Notes: generated by a model not told the origin, from the sequence alone. A DNA stretch of 64,000 bases from Rhodospirillales bacterium (GCA_021775095.1 JAJFII010000057.1:1-64000); one strand, 5' to 3'. Positions 1 to 8,548 are shown, numbered from the stretch's first letter. Made by a program: numbers and translations.

Positions 1-625
1 CCCCATCGCGCGGGTATAGGCTAACACCAATGCTCGTCCCGGTTTTGATCAAACACCCATCCAGAATTATCGGTTCGCTAAATGCCTGGATAATTCGTTC
101 TGCAAAGTGGGTTACCCGTTCTTCCCTATCAAGACGGGTCAGAACGATGGCGAACTCATCTCCGCCCAGCCGGGCAACCGTGTCAGTCTCGCGTGTGGCT
201 TCGATTAACATTTTGGCGACATGCTTTAAAAGTTCATCGCCGACAGGATGTCCAAAAGTGTCGTTTACATCCTTGAAATGATCGAGATCAAACAGCAATA
301 AAGCGATCATTGTACCATCGCGTTTGGCCGCGTTGATAGCTTCATCAAAATTTCGTTGAAATTGGTTGCGATTGGCCACTCCCGTCAACGGGTCGATCAG
401 CGCTAGATTCTGGATCGTCTCCTGGTGCTTTTTCGCTTGTTTTAACGCCGCCTCTGCCTCTGCCCGGGCAACGGCCAGATCTTCCATCAATCGAATTGAG
501 TCAGCGGCGTTGGCTTCAACGCGTTGGTTAAAAGCGTCCAACTCAAAAACTGGAATTTTCAGCCGTTCAATTAATAACGCCGCAGATTCTTCGGGTCCAT
601 TTTCTGAAGAGGAATTTTCGGCCAT
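1..625 (-). CDS. GGDEF-domain diguanylate cyclase (3' part beyond window)
   Basis: The first 208 codons are present and the gene runs off the left edge. It begins ATG at 625. The first ~75 residues are Ala/Glu-rich and helical (probably a coiled coil, no membrane segment), followed by the GGDEF core opening with DPLTGVANRNQF. The active-site loop GGDEF lies at about residues 154-158, preceded five residues earlier by RETD, a complete RxxD inhibitory I-site. The SIGVSLYPRDG strand is also present. Family knowledge: such proteins make cyclic di-GMP from two GTP, and the I-site gives product inhibition. A cytoplasmic diguanylate cyclase is therefore likely; whether an EAL or other domain follows cannot be seen. 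Confidence 0.9.
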   Translation of the reverse strand, partial: MAENSSSENGPEESAALLIERLKIPVFELDAFNQRVEANAADSIRLMEDLAVARAEAEAALKQAKKHQETIQNLALIDPLTGVANRNQFQRNFDEAINAAKRDGTMIALLLFDLDHFKDVNDTFGHPVGDELLKHVAKMLIEATRETDTVARLGGDEFAIVLTRLDREERVTHFAERIIQAFSEPIILDGCLIKTGTSIGVSLYPRDG

Positions 626-1074
626 TTTTTTTACCGTTTTTAATCATATAGGGCTGCCCCCTATAAACAGTTTCCATATTTAGCGTTTATAAGCGGTTCG
701 TATAAATAACGTGTGACGATGATGTGAAAGGCAATGAATAGGGAGCGGTTTGACGCTTGGCGTGGTGGCGAATGCATTCATCATCTTCTCGCCGGCCCAG
801 GTTGGAGTTGTTGGCCATAGGGGTGAAACGACACGCCGCGAATAGGTGAACCAATCGCTGCTTTAACATCCTTTTTGCTCATGGCCTGTCTTCTTTATTA
901 CCAAAGTGATCGCGTCAATCACTCGCCATGGCCAACTTAGGGTCAGGACCCTAATTTAGAAGTCGTTTTTTCAGACCTATGGGTACAGGATCTAACCCGA
1001 CCCGTTGAAGACAGGGTACGGTGCCGGGAACACTTGCCTTAAACCCCCGTATCGGGTGATAAAAGGACCCCCAT
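626..1074. other. 449-bp gap without a convincing gene
   Basis: A 60-codon minus-strand frame (687-869) is present but has no recognisable family. The stretch holds the 18-bp palindrome at 937-954 and the likely promoter region of the diguanylate cyclase. Nothing else stands out. Confidence 0.5.
937..954. repeat. 18-bp inverted repeat TTAGGGTC-AG-GACCCTAA
   Basis: Two perfect 8-bp arms separated by AG, in intergenic DNA. A near copy (16 of the first 17 bases, opposite orientation) lies at 44341-44357, also intergenic. It could be a REP-like element or a remnant of a mobile-element end. No T-tract follows, so a terminator is less likely. Confidence 0.55.
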
Positions 1075-1359
1075 ATGCTTCATGCCCCTTACCCAGCACG
1101 GAGACGAGTTCCTGTTATGAGCAAAGAAACCAAATTTCTCTGTTACGTCTACGCCAAAGCAAAAAACGGACAGACTGTTATTGACGAAACCATTGAGTGT
1201 CGCTCGGAACTGGCAGCGGAAATGCGGGCTGAGAAAATCTGGCAAACGGGAAAGTGCCTGGGTGTCGACGCCCTAAGGGTCGCCGCCGATCCGGAACAAG
1301 GGGAGTATGATGAACCGGTTTTCCTGACCCGGTTGGGGACCGTACCAGATCACGATTGA
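1075..1359 (+). CDS. small hypothetical protein
   Basis: A 94-residue reading frame with no recognised family. From its internal Met at 1117 it reads MSKETKFLCYVYAKAKNG, a mixed charged/hydrophobic sequence without signal peptide or membrane segment. AAAAGGA sits seven bases before the ATG at 1075, while the ATG at 1117 has only a distant GGAG. Either start is possible; the first 14 residues (Arg-rich, low complexity) look less protein-like than the rest. It is isolated between the cyclase and the TRAP operon terminator. Coding status is moderately supported by composition only. Confidence 0.5.
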   Translation: MLHAPYPARRRVPVMSKETKFLCYVYAKAKNGQTVIDETIECRSELAAEMRAEKIWQTGKCLGVDALRVAADPEQGEYDEPVFLTRLGTVPDHD

Positions 1360-1447
1360 AGGGCCGAGGGAACAGACCAGCTCATAAGAGGGCAGGGAAA
1401 CAAGTGTCGCTGTTGCGTTGGAAAAAATATTCACAGAATACCTGCAA

Positions 1448-1480
1448 AGAAAAAACGGGGGCGCCTCCGCGGCGCCCCCG
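1448..1480 (-). terminator. rho-independent terminator of the first TRAP operon
   Basis: A GC-rich hairpin, GGGGGCGCC (1457-1465) and GGCGCCCCC (1471-1479) with loop TCCGC and an extra closing C-G pair. Read on the minus strand it is followed by a T-rich run (complement of 1448-1455). It lies just beyond the stop codon of the minus-strand dctP gene. Confidence 0.85.
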
Positions 1481-1491
1481 GGATCGCCTGA

Positions 1492-2535
1492 TCAGCTGTA
1501 GCGATAGGGGCGACCGGCCTTTTCCATGGTCGCGTTGTATTTCTTAAAGATTTCCACGACCTTTGCCTTGGTCTCGGACTCGGCGGCGATCTCATCCCAG
1601 AACTCGAGGGCGGCGGCCTCGACGGTTGCCCACTCCTCATCCGGAATGGTGGTTAATTTCATTTTAGGCCCCTCCGTACGCAGCTGGGCTTCACCCCCCC
1701 AGTACCACCATTGCCGGTAATAGTGCGAGCTGTCCATGGTCAGCTTGAGCAGTTCCTGCAGATGGGCGGGAAGTTCATTATAACGGTCCATATTGGCAAA
1801 GAACGAACCGGCCCAGGCACCGGAAATGTTATTGGTCAGGAAATAATTGGTCACATCGGCCCAGCCGACCGTGTAATCCTCGGTAATACCCGACCAGGCG
1901 ATCCCGTCGAGTTCTCCGGTTTGTACAGCCACTTCAATGTCTTCCCAGGGCAGAGTTACCGGCACGACACCAAACTGGCTCAGAAAACGGCCGGCCGTGG
2001 GGAAGGTAAAGACCCGTTTGCCTTCTAAATCAGCAAGACTGTTTATTGGGTCCTTTGTCGCAAAATGGCAAGGATCCCAGGCACCGGCCGACAGATGTTT
2101 GACCCCGACCTTCGAATATTCCTGATCCCAGATTTCATTGAGGCCGTATTGATTAAACAGCACAGGGACGTCCAGGGAATAGCGACTGGCGAACGGGAAA
2201 TAACCACCAAACACGGTCACTTCCGTCGGCGATGCCATGCTGTCATCGTCCGATTGAACCGCATCGATGGTACCGTTTTGCATGGCCCGGAACAATTCAC
2301 CGGTGGGCACCAATTGATCGGCAAAAAACAACTCGATTTCCATTTCATCCTTGGCGATTTTATTAAAGCTGTCGATGGCTGGTTTAATGACATGTTCGGC
2401 CAGGGCCGGGCCGGCGTAGGTTTGCATCCGCCATTTGATTTTCGACTGGGCGTGAACGGCAGGTGCGGCCAGGGTTGAGGCGCCGGCAATGCCGGCAGCG
2501 CCAGCTGTTGTTAAAAACTTCCGTCTCGTCGTCAT
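1492..2535 (-). CDS. dctP: TRAP transporter substrate-binding protein (DctP family), Tat-exported
   Basis: 347 residues, the usual size for DctP-type solute receptors. The N-terminus MTTRRKFLTTAG followed by a hydrophobic stretch and AVHAQS is a twin-arginine signal, so the protein is probably exported folded to the periplasm. The body shows the family pattern: an early strand KIKWRMQTYAGP, the ELFRAMQNGTIDAVQ segment, and RVFTFPTAGRFLSQFGVVPV around the substrate-binding Arg region. It is the last gene of a four-gene minus-strand operon with an amidohydrolase and the dctQ/dctM membrane subunits, 71 bp after dctM, and ends at a strong terminator. The ligand is not determined by sequence; operon context suggests an N-substituted amino acid or related amide. 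Confidence 0.93.
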   Translation of the reverse strand: MTTRRKFLTTAGAAGIAGASTLAAPAVHAQSKIKWRMQTYAGPALAEHVIKPAIDSFNKIAKDEMEIELFFADQLVPTGELFRAMQNGTIDAVQSDDDSMASPTEVTVFGGYFPFASRYSLDVPVLFNQYGLNEIWDQEYSKVGVKHLSAGAWDPCHFATKDPINSLADLEGKRVFTFPTAGRFLSQFGVVPVTLPWEDIEVAVQTGELDGIAWSGITEDYTVGWADVTNYFLTNNISGAWAGSFFANMDRYNELPAHLQELLKLTMDSSHYYRQWWYWGGEAQLRTEGPKMKLTTIPDEEWATVEAAALEFWDEIAAESETKAKVVEIFKKYNATMEKAGRPYRYS

Positions 2536-2606
2536 CTTACTCTCCTTTTTGGTTGGTTGATCCTACGGGTTGTTTTTTTAATTACCTGTGTTTCCCCCGT
2601 ACTTGG

Positions 2607-3929
2607 TTACTTCCCATAGACATAGTCGGGCAGCCACAGGGCAATTTCGGGAAACGCCATAATCAAAACAAGGGCCATAAGCATTACGCAAACGAAGGGA
2701 AATATTGAGCCATAAATATCACGTAAACTGATTTCCGGTGGTGCCATCGCCCGCATTAAAAACAGATTATAACCAAACGGTGGTGTCATATAGGCAATCT
2801 GTGTGGTGATTGTATAAAGAACCCCATACCAGACCAGATCAAACCCAAGGGCGTGGACAAGGGGAACGTAAAGCGGTGCGACGATGACCAGCATGGCGGT
2901 ATCGTCCAGAAAGGTACCCATGAGCAGAAACGACAACTGCATGAGAACCAGGATCATCCACGGATCGAGTCCCAGTTGATCTGTAAACAAATTATCAATG
3001 GCCCGGACCGCTCCGAGGCCGTCAAATACCGCGCCAAAACTCAGGGCCGCCAGGATAATCCACATAAACATACACGAGATCGCCAGGGTTTGCCGGACCG
3101 AAACCTCGAGCACGGCGCGGCTCATGCGGCCTTTCGCCATGGCGGCGACAAATGCCGTCATGGCACCAATGGCAGAGCTTTCCACCAGACTGGTCCAGCC
3201 ATTGACAAACGGCACCATCATGGCCGCAAAGATGACAATCGGCAACAACCCGGCCCGCAACAATCGAAGCTTTTCCGACAGGGGAATATTGCGTTCATCG
3301 TGTGGTAACGCCGGTCCCAGTTCTGGCTGCAGTCGGCAGCGAATGACAATGTACAAAATAAACATCGCGGCCATCATCAACCCGGGAAAGACTCCGGCAA
3401 GCCACAATTGACCCACGGGTTGACGGGCAATCATGGCATACAGCACCAAAACAACCGACGGGGGTACCAATATGCCGAGCGATGATCCCGCCTGGACGAC
3501 ACCGGTCACCATGCGTTTGTCATATCCGCGCCGTAACAGTTCGGGCAGGGCAATGGTCGCGCCAATGGCCATCCCGGCAACCGACAGGCCGTTCATAGCC
3601 GAGACGAGGACCATCAAACCGATGGTGCCAATGGCCAAACCGCCGCGGATCGGGCCCATCCAGACATGAAACATTTTATACAGGTCATCGGCAATCTTTG
3701 ATTCCGACAGGATATATCCCATGAAGATAAACATCGGTAAGGTGAGCAAGGGGTACCATTTCATCAGTTTCATGGCGGACGAGAAGGGAATATTAAAACC
3801 GCCGGTTCCCCAAAGGGCCATGGCGGCAATGGCGCCAACAGCACCGATCGCGCCAAAGACCCGTTGACCGGTCATCAGCATAAGCATCATCGATGAAAAC
3901 ATCAGGATGGCGATCACTTCATAGGACAT
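2607..3929 (-). CDS. dctM: TRAP transporter large permease (DctM)
   Basis: 440 residues from the ATG at 3929, rich in long hydrophobic segments (about 11-12 helices), the normal DctM size. Recognisable family stretches include FIFMGYILSES, GAMIGATIALPE-like helices and GSSLGILVPPSVVLVLYAMI, typical of the ion-transporter superfamily permease that drives uptake with a sodium gradient. A longer upstream frame exists, but the ATG at 3929 is chosen because it overlaps the dctQ stop by one base (TGATG), a standard coupling arrangement. It partners with the small subunit encoded just upstream and the DctP receptor downstream. Confidence 0.93.
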   Translation of the reverse strand: MSYEVIAILMFSSMMLMLMTGQRVFGAIGAVGAIAAMALWGTGGFNIPFSSAMKLMKWYPLLTLPMFIFMGYILSESKIADDLYKMFHVWMGPIRGGLAIGTIGLMVLVSAMNGLSVAGMAIGATIALPELLRRGYDKRMVTGVVQAGSSLGILVPPSVVLVLYAMIARQPVGQLWLAGVFPGLMMAAMFILYIVIRCRLQPELGPALPHDERNIPLSEKLRLLRAGLLPIVIFAAMMVPFVNGWTSLVESSAIGAMTAFVAAMAKGRMSRAVLEVSVRQTLAISCMFMWIILAALSFGAVFDGLGAVRAIDNLFTDQLGLDPWMILVLMQLSFLLMGTFLDDTAMLVIVAPLYVPLVHALGFDLVWYGVLYTITTQIAYMTPPFGYNLFLMRAMAPPEISLRDIYGSIFPFVCVMLMALVLIMAFPEIALWLPDYVYGK

Positions 3930-4435
3930 CAGAGTTTTACGCCCTTTATTTTTGCCACGTCCTTGATCAGTTCCGAGATCGATTGCAGGAGCATTAAAAA
4001 TATACCAACACACATGATCACTTTGACGGGCCACATATAGGGCCGCCAGGCGGTTGGGCTGCGTTCAAAATAGGTAAACGAATAGGTCGTGCTTTCGATG
4101 CCGCCGTACAACAGCACCCCCAGGTAGAAAATCAGGAAAAGCACGGTGAACGCATCGAAGGAAGCCTTTTTGCGGTCGGACCAATTGCCATAAAACAAAT
4201 CCATGCGGACGTTTGAACCCAACTGAATGGAGTAGGGTCCGCCCAAAATGTAATAGGCGACCAAGGCGAACTGGGCGATTTCCAGGGTCCACAGCGATGG
4301 CAGGAAAAACGTCTTGGAAATGGATGACCAAATGAGAATACCCACCATGACAAATATGCCGTACATTACGCAACGCCCGAGACGGTAATTCAGACCGTCG
4401 ATCACCCGCACATAGGTTTTAAAGAACCTTGGCAT
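3929..4435 (-). CDS. dctQ: TRAP transporter small permease (DctQ)
   Basis: 168 residues with four predicted membrane helices, the standard DctQ topology: CVMYGIFVMVGILIWSS, then IAQFALVAYYILGGPYSIQLGSNVRMDLFY, then FTVLFLIFYLGVLLYGG, then MWPVKVIMCVGIFLMLL. The segment around GSNVRMDLFY is the conserved family loop. The start at 4435 lies 17 bases inside the 3' end of the preceding amidohydrolase gene, indicating translational coupling. It forms the membrane complex with DctM. Confidence 0.92.
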   Translation of the reverse strand: MPRFFKTYVRVIDGLNYRLGRCVMYGIFVMVGILIWSSISKTFFLPSLWTLEIAQFALVAYYILGGPYSIQLGSNVRMDLFYGNWSDRKKASFDAFTVLFLIFYLGVLLYGGIESTTYSFTYFERSPTAWRPYMWPVKVIMCVGIFLMLLQSISELIKDVAKIKGVKL

Positions 4436-5222
4436 GCTGATGTCCTTGTTCGATGTCAATGCCCAAACGTTGTAAGGCCTGTTGCAACGCGCCGGCAAGT
4501 ATAGTGGCAATACGGTTTTGCTGGGGGGCGGATAGCAAAAGGTCATTTTTAATTTCGACCATGACATTTAGGAGATCGTTGTCCACCCCATGGTGTCTGA
4601 GAGTATGGGTAACACCGTCCTCCTGGGCGTAGGGTTGATTACGCCGCACCTGCAGTTGCAATCCACAACCCAAGGCGCTCAGCATTTCATCGGCCAGGCG
4701 GCGATCCCTGTCATGAATAATACCGATTTCAACGTCGCGAACCTGATTGGCAAAGACCGGAGCAAAACTGTGGATGGTGACAAGTGCCCGGATCTTAGGG
4801 GTGAGGAGCGTTGTCAAGCGGTCATGGAAAGGTCGGTAGTAGGTCTCAATCCGTTGTTTCTTATCATCGCTGCTGAGATTTTGATTTCCCGGGATGTCGT
4901 ACTGTTCGCTGCGCCGAGGAATGGCATCGGCCATCTCCGGTGACCGGTTGCAATCGTACATCAGGCGCGAAATGCGGCTGGCGATCAGGGTGGCGTCGAG
5001 GCGTTTGCTCATGGCTTCGGCAACGGCACGGGCACCCGGATCCCATGCGATGTGGCTATGCTGCATTTGCCTCGACAATCCCAGTCCCCGATAAATTGCC
5101 GGAATAAAATTTGACGCATGTTCACAGACCAGCAAAACCGGCGACAGACCGGTCTGGTTTATCAGCTCTACCGGATGAAGGTCCTGGTCAGCAGAAACCT
5201 GAGAATTTGACGTCTGTTTCAC
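4419..5222 (-). CDS. N-formylglutamate amidohydrolase (FGase) family protein
   Basis: 267 residues from a GTG start at 5222, chosen because an AGGGGG Shine-Dalgarno lies six bases upstream; in-frame extensions further upstream read low-quality sequence. PVLLVCEHASNFIP near residue 30, the SRLMYDCNRSP region, and the TIHSFAP and VEIGIIHDRD segments are typical of the FGase superfamily (metal-dependent deformylases and related amidohydrolases). Family knowledge: members hydrolyse N-formyl-L-glutamate or related N-acyl amino acids to the amino acid plus acid. It is the first gene of the TRAP operon, so the likely substrate is imported. Alternatives are an N-carbamoyl or other N-acyl amino acid hydrolase. 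Cytoplasmic. Confidence 0.85.
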   Translation of the reverse strand: MKQTSNSQVSADQDLHPVELINQTGLSPVLLVCEHASNFIPAIYRGLGLSRQMQHSHIAWDPGARAVAEAMSKRLDATLIASRISRLMYDCNRSPEMADAIPRRSEQYDIPGNQNLSSDDKKQRIETYYRPFHDRLTTLLTPKIRALVTIHSFAPVFANQVRDVEIGIIHDRDRRLADEMLSALGCGLQLQVRRNQPYAQEDGVTHTLRHHGVDNDLLNVMVEIKNDLLLSAPQQNRIATILAGALQQALQRLGIDIEQGHQHAKVL

Positions 5223-5228
5223 GAATTG

Positions 5229-5237
5229 CCCCCTCTC
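5229..5237 (-). promoter_or_regulatory. Shine-Dalgarno setting the GTG start of the FGase gene
   Basis: On the minus strand GAGAGGGGG is followed by a six-base spacer and GTG at 5222. No comparable site precedes any other in-frame start. Confidence 0.7.
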
Positions 5238-5305
5238 GGAATATTTCGTGAAACGGGCCCGGTCGTCAACAGTTAATTGAAAATTTTCCTTCACACCAGA
5301 TTGAT

Positions 5306-6211
5306 ATGTTGGTATACCCGTCAAATGGGAGAATGGTTTTGTCCGCAGACAGCGATACAATAGCAGAACGATTGCATAAATTTTTCGATGTTTTGACCCG
5401 TGCCGAACGCCAGCTCGCAGATTCAATCCTAGAAAACTATCCGGTCTCCGGCCTTGGTTCCATTACCACCGTTGCCGAAAATGCCGGTGTCTCAACACCC
5501 ACCGCCGCCCGTATGGTACAAAAACTGGGCTATAAGGGGTTTCCGGAATTTCAAGCCGAACTGCGGCGCGAATTGGAAGCCAAAATTTCCAATCCGATCG
5601 CCAAACATGAAAGCTGGGCAGAAAAAGCGCCTGATGGACATATCCTGAACCGCTTTACGGATGCGGTGGTCGGCAATATCAAGCAGTCCCTGGCACAAAT
5701 GGAAACGGAAACCTTTGATCAAACCTGTGAACTTTTAGCGGATCGGGAACGGGCGGTTTATATCGTTGGCGGACGCATTACACGCGCCCTTGCCGACTAC
5801 TTTTTCCTGCATATGCAAGTGATTCGACCGGGCGTGACCCACATTCAATCGAATTCCAATACCTGGCCGCATTATTTGCTCGACGTGAGTACTGCAGATG
5901 TATTAGTGATTTTTGATGTGCGCCGGTATGAGAACAGCACTTTGAAATTGGCGGAAATGGCCGCAGAACGCGGCGCAAAAATTATTCTGTTTACCGACCA
6001 GTGGCGTTCGCCGGTCAGTAAATTTGCTGACCACTGTTTCAGCAGTCGCATCGCCGTTCCATCTGCCTGGGATTCGTCGATTGCCATCATGCTGATCCTG
6101 GAAACGGTGATTGCCAGCGTTCAGGAAGGCATGTGGACCGATACCCGGTCACGGATGGAGGCCCTCGAAGAGATGTTTGATCGCACCCGGATGTTTCGTA
6201 AATTCACCTAA
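5306..6211 (+). CDS. MurR/RpiR family transcriptional regulator (HTH + SIS domains)
   Basis: The longest frame is 301 residues; the likeliest real start is TTG at 5339 (290 residues), because GGGAGA at 5327-5332 is correctly spaced for it while the ATGs at 5306 and 5333 have no usable site. The N-terminal ~75 residues are an HTH_6 domain (ERQLADSILENYP, then STPTAARMVQKLGYKGFPEFQAELR). A SIS domain follows (AVYIVGGRITRALADYFFLHMQ, then VLVIFDVRRYENSTL). Family knowledge: SIS domains bind phosphosugars or related effectors. It stands between two catabolic TRAP operons, divergent from one and convergent with the other, and is the obvious candidate regulator of both. Confidence 0.9.
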   Translation: MLVYPSNGRMVLSADSDTIAERLHKFFDVLTRAERQLADSILENYPVSGLGSITTVAENAGVSTPTAARMVQKLGYKGFPEFQAELRRELEAKISNPIAKHESWAEKAPDGHILNRFTDAVVGNIKQSLAQMETETFDQTCELLADRERAVYIVGGRITRALADYFFLHMQVIRPGVTHIQSNSNTWPHYLLDVSTADVLVIFDVRRYENSTLKLAEMAAERGAKIILFTDQWRSPVSKFADHCFSSRIAVPSAWDSSIAIMLILETVIASVQEGMWTDTRSRMEALEEMFDRTRMFRKFT

Positions 6212-6295
6212 ATAATGCGCCGGGCGCAGTCAAATCTCGCCATTGGGGGGACCGATCAAAAGGCTTTATTTAGCCCAGCCGAGGGCACCCCGGCG

Positions 6296-7726
6296 TTAAA
6301 TCATGCGACCCATACCTTTCGGTTTTGCCGGGTCAGGTTTTTCACATTTGAGAAATTTTCCGTGGCCTTCCGTGCCGCAATATTCTCCGTCTTTGACAAC
6401 ATATGTGCCCCGCGACAGGACGGTTGTTGGCCATCCCTGGACCTCGATTCCCTGGTACGGGGTATAGTCGACATTATGGTGCAAAATATCGTTTGTAATC
6501 TCAACGGTCCTGTGCGGATCCCAAATCGCAATGTCCGCATCTGCACCAACGGCTATGGTGCCCTTGCGTGGGTACAGTCCATAAATGCGAGCCGGATTGG
6601 CAGCCGTCAGTTCGACGAACCGGCGCAAATCAATGCGCCCTTTGACAACGCCTTCCGAAAACAACAGGGGCAGGCGTGTTTCGACGCCCGGAACGCCATT
6701 TGGAATCGATTTGAAGTCGGCTTTGGTGCCGCCAATTTTTTTCCCTTTTGGATCGTCAAAGCGGAACGGCGCATGGTCCGACGAAAACACCTGAAACGTA
6801 CCGTTCTCAATTCCCCGCCAGACGTCTTGCTGGCTCTCTTTGTCCCGGGGGGGCGGGCTGCATATGCATTTTGCTCCCTCAAAGTTATCCGCTTCCATGT
6901 CATCGGCAGTCAAAAACAAATACTGCGGGCAGGTTTCCGCATAAACCCGAAAACCGCGATTTTGCGCCCAGCGAATTTGTTCGATGGCCGCTTGCCCGGA
7001 AACGTGGACGATGAGAACCGGTACATCGACCAGCTCGGCCAGGGATATGGCGCGATGGGTGGCTTCACGTTCAACGATTTGCGGTCGCGACGCACCATGG
7101 AAATGGGGCGCCGTTTGGCCGGCCTGTTCCAGTTTATCTGTCAACCAGGCAATGCAGTCGGTATTCTCCGCATGGATCATCGCCATCGCACCATCGCGAC
7201 GGGCAACGGAAAGAACCTCCAATATCTCCCGGTCGTTGAGCTTCAGGGCATCGTAGGTCATGTAAATTTTGAAAGAGGTATACCCTTCTTCGATGAGCGC
7301 CGGTAATTCCTGGCCCAGAACCTGATCCGTTGTTTCGGTCACGATCAGATGAAAGGCATAGTCGACGACGGCCCGGCCTTCAGCTCTTGTGTGATAGTCA
7401 TTCACCGCATTGCGGATCGTGTCGCCTTTTTGCTGACAGGCGAAGGGTATAACCGTTGTGGTTCCGCCACAGGCTGCAGATCGGGTGCCGGTATGGAAAT
7501 CGTCGGCCATGACCGAACCATCGCCGGTTGGTTGATCCAAATGAAGGTGGGCGTCAACGCCGCCAGGCAAAACGATTTTACCCGTGGCATCAATTACTTC
7601 GTCGCCGTCGAGATTTTCTCCGAGCGCAACGATTTTACCATTGGTAATTCCGATATCGCAGGTAAAAACATCCGCTGCCGTGGCAATTTTTCCATTGCGT
7701 ATAACCATTTGGTGAACTGTCATCAT
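6296..7726 (-). CDS. hydA: dihydropyrimidinase / D-hydantoinase family cyclic amidohydrolase
   Basis: 476 residues, normal for the family. DAHLHLDQ gives the metal-binding H-x-H at about residues 60-62. FKIYMTYD provides the lysine (about 153) expected to be carboxylated and bridging the metals, with nearby Tyr. GGTTTVIPFACQ and SSDHAPF are further family signatures. Family knowledge: reversible hydrolysis of dihydropyrimidines or 5-substituted hydantoins to N-carbamoyl amino acids, cytoplasmic tetramer. It is the last gene of a six-gene minus-strand operon (dctP-dctQ-dctM-amidase-racemase-hydantoinase), 19 bp after the racemase. AAGGGAAA precedes two adjacent ATGs (7726, 7723). No dihydropyrimidine dehydrogenase is nearby, which favours hydantoin-like over uracil substrates. 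Confidence 0.92.
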   Translation of the reverse strand: MMTVHQMVIRNGKIATAADVFTCDIGITNGKIVALGENLDGDEVIDATGKIVLPGGVDAHLHLDQPTGDGSVMADDFHTGTRSAACGGTTTVIPFACQQKGDTIRNAVNDYHTRAEGRAVVDYAFHLIVTETTDQVLGQELPALIEEGYTSFKIYMTYDALKLNDREILEVLSVARRDGAMAMIHAENTDCIAWLTDKLEQAGQTAPHFHGASRPQIVEREATHRAISLAELVDVPVLIVHVSGQAAIEQIRWAQNRGFRVYAETCPQYLFLTADDMEADNFEGAKCICSPPPRDKESQQDVWRGIENGTFQVFSSDHAPFRFDDPKGKKIGGTKADFKSIPNGVPGVETRLPLLFSEGVVKGRIDLRRFVELTAANPARIYGLYPRKGTIAVGADADIAIWDPHRTVEITNDILHHNVDYTPYQGIEVQGWPTTVLSRGTYVVKDGEYCGTEGHGKFLKCEKPDPAKPKGMGRMI

Positions 7727-7745
7727 TTTCCCTTGCGATTAAGTG

Positions 7746-8492
7746 TTAACGGCCGTTTTCGATCAATCGAGTTAACGGCTCGGGTAATCCGGTCACGGGT
7801 TTCAGTGCCGGTTGGCGAAACGAACCGGCGATCGCCTTGCGGGGTTGCAGTGCAACCAGTCCCTCGGCAATTTTTATACTCGCTGCAACGCCCTCAACCA
7901 CGGGTACCGGAACCCGATCCCTGACTTTTGAGCCCAGGCCGGCTAGGGGAGCGCCGGCCAGTATTATGACTTCAGCACCATCTTCTTCTACCGCCCGACT
8001 GGCAAGTTCGACAAGCAGATCCTCATTTTCTTCCTGTACCAATCCGACGTCACCGACGTGGGCATCAAGCATCCGTATGCTTGCCAAGCGGCCGGCCATG
8101 CCGTGCCAGGCAATACATTCCCGGTACCAGGGTGCCAAACGAGAGGAAAATGAGACAACCGAAAAGGTGCGACCCAGGGGGCAGGCCATCAGAACCGAAG
8201 CCTCCGTCAGACCGACAACGGGGATCGCCATCAGTTCGCGAATGGCGCCGAGCCCCGGATCTCCGAATGCCGCAATAACCGCACCATCGAACTCGTTCTC
8301 ACGTTCGGCGAGGATTTCAAGTGCCGCCCGCCCCCCAATCAGCGCCTCTGCCCGGGTGGCAATATAAGGGACGCCGTATCTTGCGGTGACGATTTCGACG
8401 TCAGTCCCCTGCGCCGCCGCCGCGCGCGCAACGGCAGCAATTTTTTCGGTCACGCTTTCGGAGGTATTGGGATTGATGACCAGGAGTTTCAT
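7746..8492 (-). CDS. Asp/Glu/hydantoin racemase family protein lacking both expected catalytic cysteines
   Basis: 248 residues, the usual size of hydantoin racemases. MKLLVINPNTS at the N-terminus is the family hallmark. In characterised hydantoin and allantoin racemases two cysteines, near residues 76 and 181, act as acid/base: an ACF-x-DPG motif and a GCAGM motif. Here the corresponding stretches read AAFGDPG (Ala at 75) and LAGAPLAG (Gly at 180). The only cysteines are at about 104 and 126, outside those motifs. It lies between the amidase and hydantoinase genes. A classical two-base racemase mechanism is therefore doubtful; it may be a decarboxylase- or isomerase-like member, or a binding protein. 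Family assignment is firm, activity is not. Confidence 0.85.
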   Translation of the reverse strand: MKLLVINPNTSESVTEKIAAVARAAAAQGTDVEIVTARYGVPYIATRAEALIGGRAALEILAERENEFDGAVIAAFGDPGLGAIRELMAIPVVGLTEASVLMACPLGRTFSVVSFSSRLAPWYRECIAWHGMAGRLASIRMLDAHVGDVGLVQEENEDLLVELASRAVEEDGAEVIILAGAPLAGLGSKVRDRVPVPVVEGVAASIKIAEGLVALQPRKAIAGSFRQPALKPVTGLPEPLTRLIENGR

Positions 8493-8548
8493 TGTCAGTC
8501 CTTTGTTTTTTATTGCCAGTATGCCTTAGCGGTTCACTGCCCGTTCAA

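Noticed and set aside
687-869. 60-codon minus-strand gene
   Set aside because: Composition is not protein-like (many His, Arg, Cys) and no family is recognised.
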